Shown here piece after piece: positions 55,348 through 64,000 of a DNA stretch of 64,000 nucleotides. Location of the stretch: positions 124,001 through 188,000 of the forward strand of contig NW_024735518.1 of the NCBI RefSeq assembly GCF_018991925.1, in the 5' to 3' direction. The notes beneath the pieces were generated by a model. That model saw nothing but the letters and a program-made list of their open reading frames with translations, was not told where the DNA came from and ran no database searches. Every line of letters starts with the position of its first letter. The first letter of the stretch is position 1. Made by a program: the position numbers and the translations under genes. The stretch is from Homarus americanus. Lineage: Eukaryota > Arthropoda > Malacostraca > Decapoda > Nephropidae.

Positions 55348-56490
55348 GTAAGCGAGTAAGGAAAGTCTCAGTGAACGCTACTTTACACTCGCTCTTATTT
55401 AACACTGAAGTGAAACAGTTATGGGAAGGTTCAGTGTATAATTTAGGCAAGATACGACCTCCGCTACAACACCAGGGCCCGTGCCTCGTCTAGCTTGGAG
55501 CCGCAACGATCTGTTAATGAATTTCAACAGCATTTACAACTAGATGTTACTTACGTTAAGCGAGACTTTCCCCGAGAAAGAACGTTCTAAACGGCCCATT
55601 GTGAAATGTTTACTTTTACTGGCTATTCAATAATTATTTTTGACGATAAAGTTAACTCTGGTGTAAAATAGAAGCCTGTAAAGAGACGCCAGGCTAGAAG
55701 ATACAATCTCGATAAAAATTAAATTTACAAAATTAATTTCCCAACACCAGGAAATAAACATTTAATACACAAAACAATTAATAGTTCAGCTGTGTGACTC
55801 ACCCTGGCTGTTCTTACGGAGAAATTGTGAGCATTATATTACGTTTTTTCATACTTTTCCTTTTCTTTTCATCTTTTCTTCACTTTACATTAGGCAGAAA
55901 GTTCTTACTATTATTATTGTTTTTCATATCAATATTAACTTCCTCCACCCTGTCTATACAACATTCACCTAACAGTCACCACGACACAGAACCAACTCTC
56001 ACCAACACTTTCCTGTAAATTTCAAGCCTCTACCGTCCGCAATGATAACACAGTTCTCATCCCTTGCTGACCTCAACCACATTTTGCTGCTTAGTACCAC
56101 ACTTTACACCCCCCCCACTGTTAACATAGACTTTCATGAAGATCTTGCAGCAGTTTTTGCCACATTCTGAGCTCTGAGTGACCTTAGTGACCTCCAAGTT
56201 ATATCACCGTCCAACACACTCACCTGAGCCCCTAGGTGGTCTCGTGTAATAGGATTCTTTTGGGTTCTTAAGTTAATTATTTCCTCTAACTGAAGATACA
56301 AAAAAATGGTTCACCTGAGCCACTGGGCGAAGAGAGCTGCCAAAATAATGTCGTAATTGTATTTACAAATTTCCGTTACTTGAGTCGATCTTTTCCTCAG
56401 CTTGAACAAAAAATAAGATTGTACATTTTTGATAACTTGGACTGTGGTTCCCTGTTAATATAAAGGTTATATGACACAGTACCCTTTATC
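55348..56490. other. Unassigned DNA including a diverged interspersed repeat
   Basis: 56300-56400 (GCCAAAATAATGTCGTAATT...TTGAACAAAAAATAAG) is related to 51136-51260. No gene seen. Confidence 0.45.
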
Positions 56491-56700
56491 ACATGACACA
56501 CTCAACAGGACAATCCGCCACATGACACACTCAACACAACAGTACAATCCACCACATGACACACTCAACACAAAAGTACACTCCGCTACATGACACACTC
56601 AACACAACAGTACACTCCGCCACATGACACACTCAACACAACAGTACACTCCGCCACATGACACACTCAACACAACAGTACACTTCATCACACTCAATAC
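56491..56700. repeat. 34-bp minisatellite, about six copies
   Basis: Unit CACATGACACACTCAACACA followed by ACAGTACACTCCGC; the first and last copies are diverged. Confidence 0.92.
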
Positions 56701-58246
<1,546 letters not shown>

Positions 58247-58850
58247 AATTTACGGATCGTTGTCCTGGGTAATGGTTAGCCAGTGCAGTTGGTGAGTTAT
58301 CCGGTCTTCTAGGACTGTTCCATGACACTGGGCCATGGAACTCGTTAACTTAGGGTGTGGTTGTTGTGTTGGTGAAAGGCTCTACACCTAGGTGTCCCAA
58401 GGGCCGGCATCCTCGATTTCGAAAGGTTTTCATTATTATTATTATTATTATTTTTTTTTTTAATTATTATTATAGGTGTTTTATGATGTTGACAATGTAG
58501 ATAAAAGGCAGGTTGCAATAACTAAGCCTCATTTCAAACTATCATTATTAAGCTGAGAACTAAGAAAACGGGATGGGAATAGCATCAACAACCTCCACCA
58601 ATCAATACAAAAGGTGACAAACAGAGGAAAGAAGGAAGGATCTGTGACTAGACAAATAAACACTGTCTAGATTGGAAGCTATTTCGGCAACCACCGGGAG
58701 ACGAGGTTGTGTTAAATGGTCACCATAAACTTCTGGGAAGCGTCTATGTATGAGAATAAGGAACGGACTTTTTTCTATCTCCCACTGAACATTATTGTGG
58801 AATATCCTCCACAAGCGTAAACGTTCAATAGGTCTGGCTCTGGCAAAATG

Positions 58851-60345
58851 AATATGTATACACATATATAGATTCTAGACTCACATAGTGATATGTATAC
58901 ACACACATATAGATCCTAGACGCACATAGTGATATGTATACACACACATATAGATCCTAGACGCACATTGTGATATGTATACACACACATATAGATCCTA
59001 GACGCACATAGTGATATGTATACACACTCATATAGATCCTAGACGCACACAGTGATATGTATACACACACATATAGATCCTAGACGCACATAGTGATATG
59101 TATACACACACATATAGATCCTAGACGCACATAGTGATATGTATACACACACATATAGATCCTAGACGCACATAGTGATATGTATACACACACATATAGA
59201 TCCTAGACGCACATAGTGATATGTATACACACATGATTCTAGACTACATAGTGATATGTATACACACACATATAGATCCTAGACTCACATAGTGATATGT
59301 ATACACACACATATAGATCCTACACACAGTGATATGTATACACACACATATAGATCCTAGACGCACATAGTGATATGTATACACACACATATAGATCCTA
59401 GACGCACACAGTGATATGTATACACACACATATAGATCCTAGACGCACATAGTGATATGTATACACACACATATAGATCCTAGACGCACATAGTGATATG
59501 TATACACACACATATAGATCCTAGACGCACACAGTGATATGTATACACACACATATAGATCCTAGACGCACATAGTGATATGTATACACACACATATAGA
59601 TCCTAGACGCACATAGTGATATGTATACACACACATATAGATCCTAGACGCACATAGTGATATGTATACACACACATATAGATCCTAGACGCACATAGTG
59701 ATATGTATACACACACACACATATAGATCCTAGACGCACATAGTGATATGTATACACACACATATAGATCCTAGACACACATAGTGATATGTATACACAC
59801 ATATATAGGCCCTAGACGCACATAGTGATATGTATACACACACATATAGATCCTAGACGCACATAGTGATATGTATACACACATATATCCTAGACACACA
59901 CAGTGATATGTATACACACACATATAGGTCCTAGACGCACATAGTGATATGTATACACACACATATAGATCCTAGACGCACATAGTGATATGTATACACA
60001 CACATATCCTAGACACACACAGTGATATGTATACACACATATAGGTCCTAGACGCACATAGTGATATGTATACACACACACACATATAGATCCTAGACGC
60101 ACATAGTGATATGTATACACACACATATAGATCCTAGACGCACATAGTGATATGTATACACACACATATAGATCCTAGACGCACACAGTGATATGTATAC
60201 ACACACATATAGATCCTAGACGCACATAGTGATATGTATACACACACATATAGATCCTAGACGCACATAGTGATATGTATACACACACATATAGATCCTA
60301 GACGCACACAGTGATATGTATACACACACATATAGATCGTAGGTA
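58851..60345. repeat. 41-bp satellite, about 36 copies
   Basis: Unit GTGATATGTATACACACACA followed by TATAGATCCTAGACGCACATA. Contains the palindrome GTATAC and a TAGATCCTA core. Variants: CACAG for CATAG, extra CA pairs, and shortened units at 59225-59250, 59320, 59880 and 60005. Since 41 is not a multiple of 3, frames rotate, giving Cys-Val-Tyr-Ile ORFs on the minus strand that are artefacts. Confidence 0.96.
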
Positions 60346-60533
60346 CACAGTAATAACTGAGTATGCCAAATACTATCTTTAAAAGAAAACTTTGAAGAAG
60401 TGTGGCAACAATTTGCATAGCAATAGTATAAAAATTCAAGTTCAAGAAACTTTGGATTGCCTTTGGTATTGGCAAAATTTGCGATATTTGCATGTTCATG
60501 AGATTACAGTGTGCCTAGACGTTCGATTAGCAA

Positions 60534-61650
60534 CTTTTTTCTTTTTTTTTTTTTCTTTTTTCACCTGAAGTAGGTGTGAGACAGCGAGCCCATTTAATGC
60601 AGAATGGAAGGAAACTGTCTGATAGTCGTGCAAGTGTTATACAAATGTTAAGGAAGTTATTCGGGAAATATGTTCTTAAGTGGGAAAGATGATTGATTAG
60701 TGTAGATATCAGCTGATGTATAGAAGAACCATTGATGAAATGGGAGTTATCGATGCAAAAAGAGACAAAAGCACTCCCATAGATTCATCACATCATTTCA
60801 CTAAGAAACAGAATACCTCAGTAAAAGGAATCACCTAGCCAGTTTGCTATTGATGGGGACAAACACCCAGCATTGCCAGGTCTGCGAGAATGACAAAGGA
60901 CGGGTAGCGGGCTATGTAAACGACTCTCCCTGGGGCAGCAGGAAGATACAATGATTTCAGTAAACGCAGATTTACAAACGACTTTGAATAAAATAAAACG
61001 GGACCAAGTTAAAACCTTAGGTTTACCTCTTACTGTTTGGATCAGCTTTCCAGACGTCCATCCACCTCCGAGATCCTTCAGGATGGAATCCTGGAACCTT
61101 CGAAGTTGACTCCATCCTCCAGCTCCTTCGATTTCCTCTGCCATGCTTAAATTTTCCATTCCACATTTTCTCAAAATATGTCCCCGAAACCTTCGCGTGT
61201 CTCGTCCTAGCCATCCACGGTGTCTTCATCACCCTCCGCCAACACTACATCTCTGTCACTTGTATCTTCCTCATTTCTTTATTAGTGTTCCAAACTTTAC
61301 ATCTGTATAGCATTACTAACCACACATGTCTTCACCGCACTCTTTTTTGTTCTAATTCCAATATGCCTATTAATAACATATTTTTAATATTTCACAAAAC
61401 GTTGCTAAAATTATTAGTCTCATGGTCTTCACACATGTGTCTGGTGTTTATATCCTTCCCAAATATGCAAAACGTTTTTCCTTGTTTACTGGTAGACCTC
61501 ATTTGTCTTTTAAGACGACTAAGGTTCATATGTTCTTTATGTTGATTTTCAACCCACGAGCTTCACTTGCCTCGCACTACTCTTTGTAGCGTCTCCTCAG
61601 TGTGTCTCATATCCAATCTGGTCTGTAGTGCTTTATCTTTACTATTACTT
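60534..61650 (-). pseudogene. RTE-like LINE, RT C-terminal part and possible tailed 3' UTR
   Basis: Minus strand, across frames: GLKINIKN near 61540, KTFCIFGKDIN, RVR.RHVWLVMLYRCKVWNTN, RKIQVTEM, then in the next frame FGHILRKCGMENLSMAEEIEG and FQDSILKDLGGGWTSGKLIQTVR near 61020. This is the conserved order of the RTE-type C-terminus. The 3' UTR may extend to the A-rich tail, seen on the plus strand as a T run at 60534-60562. RT catalytic motifs and the endonuclease are absent. Confidence 0.65.
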
Positions 61651-61929
61651 CTTGATCTCGATATAAATTTGTTATTAATCTTAAGTTCTTTCTATCCACA
61701 TTAAATTTTCAAACATATTAAATCCCTTAATACGTGTTTTACCATCATGGTAGAGTCAGGGTGGTTTGTTTCTACCATGAACCGCTTCACTTCTTCCTGA
61801 TATCATCTAGATTTTTATTTTTTAATTAATTTGCATGTGTTAATCTATATTCATATATTATATAAAGTATTATGGCTTGAGTTTTGTTACATATGCAGTA
61901 CAAGACTTTAGTTAGCTGGTGGGTCCAAA

Positions 61930-62400
61930 GGGTCTCTTGGCCCTCTCTTTTTCTCTGCATGATGTGTTGTACAGTAATTTTTCTCAGCTTTCCTCTTCAT
62001 TCGCCACTGAGGACAGTCGCAAGATGAATTAGGTTTCCTGCCCTCACAATCAATACATTTTCCACTTGTAATGTCCCGTTGTCAACAACTTACTGCCTTG
62101 TTTACCACAACAGGGTCAGATGTACATGCAGTTTCTTCGATCACTCCCACACCTCTGGCACTTAAGCAGCTCAGAGGATTGAGGATAACGGCCTGAACAA
62201 GATCACCACCATCCAGATTCTTAATGTATTCAGAGTTCCCATCTCACCATTAATGACCAAGAGAGACAAAACACGTCGACCTAGTGATATCGAACATAAA
62301 GAAATTTGTCTTCTCAAGGCATATTTCTGGCACAGGTCAGTAATAACAACCACAACCTTGCTGTACTGGGTTTACAGACGGCATGAAGCCTGTCCTGGTA
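61930..62400 (-). pseudogene. LINE ORF1 (gag-like) zinc-knuckle remnant
   Basis: The minus strand gives NPLSCLKCQRCG, a second cluster CCGKQGSK, a Gly-His-Tyr-Lys segment, and in a third frame a Cys-Glu-Gly-Arg...Ser-Ser-Cys-Asp-Cys-Pro-Gln-Trp pattern. This is the typical CCHC-rich end of a Jockey-like ORF1 protein, with stops and shifts. It lies upstream, on the same strand, of the RT C-terminal piece at 60.5-61.6 kb, so both may belong to one internally deleted element. Confidence 0.6.
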
Positions 62401-62566
62401 CTGGGGAGAGTCCTCAGTCCTCTGGCTCTTGTTTAAATTAATGTAAAAAAATAAAAAAATTAATAAAAAGCAAATGCTTACGAAACTAAATAATACTAAA
62501 TTATAAAAGTTTAAGAAGTTAAGTAAATGTAGCTGCCAAGAAGCAGATTCTCTTTGTGTGTTTCAG

Positions 62567-62692
62567 GCATAGCGATATTGCTGGCGTTGCGTTCTTCTGT
62601 GGGAGTCTCCCAGTCGGAAAAAAAAAAGATCCTACTTACTGAAGATTTAGAACAAAGTCTGAACGTTCAGGAGAGCCAGCCGCAGTGTAAAG
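62567..62692 (+). CDS. Candidate internal coding exon, phase 1-1, unrecognised
   Basis: Acceptor TCTCTTTGTGTGTTTCAG ends at 62566 and donor AAAG|GTAAAC starts at 62693. The 126-bp interval is open with the same phase (1) at both ends, 42 codons. The peptide begins with a hydrophobic IAILLALRSSVGVSQS and continues KKKILLTEDLEQSLNVQES, ending near a Cys. It lies in DNA without obvious repeats. No homologue recognised; could be a secreted-protein exon or chance. Confidence 0.3.
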
Positions 62693-63887
62693 GTAAACCT
62701 CTGCCAGATTTTGTTCTTAAAATAAAAGTCAGCTCAGTAAAGAGGTTAGCTTAATACTTTATGAAAAAGTCTTTACGTTAAAGTTTGTAAAGTTTATCAT
62801 CAGTTTTTATGTTAAGTAAAACCATATTTCAAAGTATAGAGTGTAGGCGATCCTGTAAAATTATAGATCATTTTAATACATATAAATAATTTCATATAAA
62901 ATCTCTAACCTAACCTACTTTAGGTATAATTTATATAATTTATGGTAATCGATCTCTTAAATGAGACAGAACACATGTTATCATATACGAATTTAAAGAA
63001 AATGTTATTCCTATTTTGGCAAAAACGAGTTTAGAACTTAAATTACGATTAACCCTATTGAGCGCGCCATGTATTGTCGTGTTATGTTATGTACCGTAAA
63101 TAAAACTTTTTTTCAGGAACAAAATTGACAATTATTAAAAGTTGATAACCATTACTAAATTTTGAATGAAATTAGTGAAATTTGTAACAAATATCAAACA
63201 TTAAACCTAAACATATTTCCTCTACATGTACATTAGTTGTATATCATATGTGTGACCGTCGTAGACATACTTTTACAGCTATATATTATCCTTTAATATT
63301 TAAGAAGTGTTTGTATATATATGTATAAACTCCGGTACAGAAAATACTTAAGGATACACTTATGCTGTGTGTATCTCTAGGTGTAAACTGGGCTCAAGAC
63401 AAAGTTGAAGTCAAATAACCCAACAACAATTATAGTCATCTCCTGTTACGTCTTCCTTAATGATCACCAGAAAAAAAAAATATTATCATAATGTTCGTAA
63501 TCACTGGAGGAAAACTGCGGCGGCCAAAAGGCAAACAGCCAGCCCTGGTTAATATGATGATGAGTTTCTGGTTTCTTGTATACGATAATTAATTCCTATC
63601 AAGATAACAAGACGATGTAATTGTGAACTCTCATATATTATATCACTTGGAACCATACCTTGAGTTGACGATGTTGTTGCCTGGAATAGTAAGATGCGAG
63701 AATCTTTATGAATAATGGTTAGTAGACGAAATAATATGAGAAGAAAGTCGGAAAGAAAGAAAACTACATTTACGTTGATGTACCAAAATATTCTCATAGC
63801 CCAGATAAATTAGCATATCATTAGTTTATCTGGTCGATGAGTGGAATTAGTCTCTTGGAAACTCTACCGTATATAGAAGACTGTTAG
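62693..63887. other. Unassigned AT-rich DNA
   Basis: No gene or element recognised; an 82-codon minus-strand ORF at 63549-63797 has no features. Confidence 0.5.
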
Positions 63888-64000
63888 ATGGAGGTTAAGG
63901 TAGTAGGGTGGAGGGGAGGGAGGGTAAGATAAATTAGAGGGCAGGGAGGTAAATAAAGATGGAGGGAAAGCAAGGAAGAAGGAAGGAAGGATAGAGGAGG
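63888..64000. repeat. Purine-rich tract with G-quadruplex motif
   Basis: Almost entirely A/G on the plus strand. 63906-63924 reads GGGTGGAGGGGAGGGAGGG, four G-runs with loops of 1-4 nt, fitting a G-quadruplex. The tract continues past the window end. Confidence 0.7.

Noticed and set aside
58851..60345. CRISPR-like array
   Set aside because: Units are directly contiguous without unique spacers, in a eukaryotic context; it is a satellite. The same was considered and rejected for the 26-bp array at 19.8-21.0 kb.

Overview
This window looks like repeat-dominated, gene-poor genomic DNA from an arthropod, most likely a decapod crustacean. The grounds are: interstitial (CCTAA)n, the arthropod telomere motif; very dense microsatellites and minisatellites; and a mixture of CR1, Jockey-type and RTE-like LINEs, Penelope-like elements and a Ty3/gypsy element. 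The organism is an inference from repeat content. I see no bacterial genes, rRNA, functional tRNA or CRISPR array, and I recognise no conserved host protein-coding gene.

Layout. 0-13 kb: a decayed RTE-like LINE fragment (801-1990), a Jockey/CR1-superfamily LINE fragment (about 4.2-5.3 kb), a near-full-length but dead copy of a related family here called LINE-A (7.8-10.9 kb), a CR1 element on the minus strand (11.0-12.7 kb) carrying a LINE-A tail, and a Penelope-like element (12.7-13.3 kb) whose 5' part is inverted. 13-18 kb: a LINE 3'-end repeat, a 33-bp minisatellite and a minus-strand Jockey-type LINE (15.3-17.8 kb). 17.8-21.6 kb: a fold-back element, arrays of a GGCTTTTGTCC motif, an 80-bp palindromic MITE-like unit and a 1.2-kb 26-bp minisatellite. 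24.3-24.6 kb: a weak candidate terminal exon.

25.86-31.40 kb: the best-preserved object, a Ty3/gypsy retrotransposon of Mag-like type with 306-bp LTRs (one difference), a 5-bp target duplication, a tRNA-Ser-like primer site, gag-pol and integrase frames separated by one in-frame TGA, and a polypurine tract. A perfect 74-bp inverted copy of its own U3 lies directly after the primer site. It sits next to a degraded LINE C-terminal-domain fragment (31.4-32.1 kb).

32-48 kb: more tandem arrays, a second LINE-A copy with its reverse-transcriptase core deleted (35.2-37.8 kb), tRNA-derived SINE heads including a 68-bp-arm palindrome (38.46-38.65 kb), a second Penelope-like copy (38.7-39.8 kb), a large 16-bp satellite split by a probable solo LTR (42.8-43.6 kb), and a third LINE-A copy (46.1-47.0 kb). 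48-64 kb: mostly AT-rich unassigned DNA with a GTT-rich array, an RTE 3' end (52.1-52.4 kb), a 41-bp satellite (58.85-60.35 kb), minus-strand LINE RT and ORF1 remnants (60.5-62.4 kb) and two weak candidate exons (55.2 and 62.6 kb).

How the parts relate: nearly all coding potential belongs to transposons, most of it broken. The gypsy copy is recent; most LINEs are old, 5'-truncated or internally deleted. Several simple-sequence tracts begin exactly at LINE or Penelope 3' ends, suggesting that element tails seed microsatellites here.
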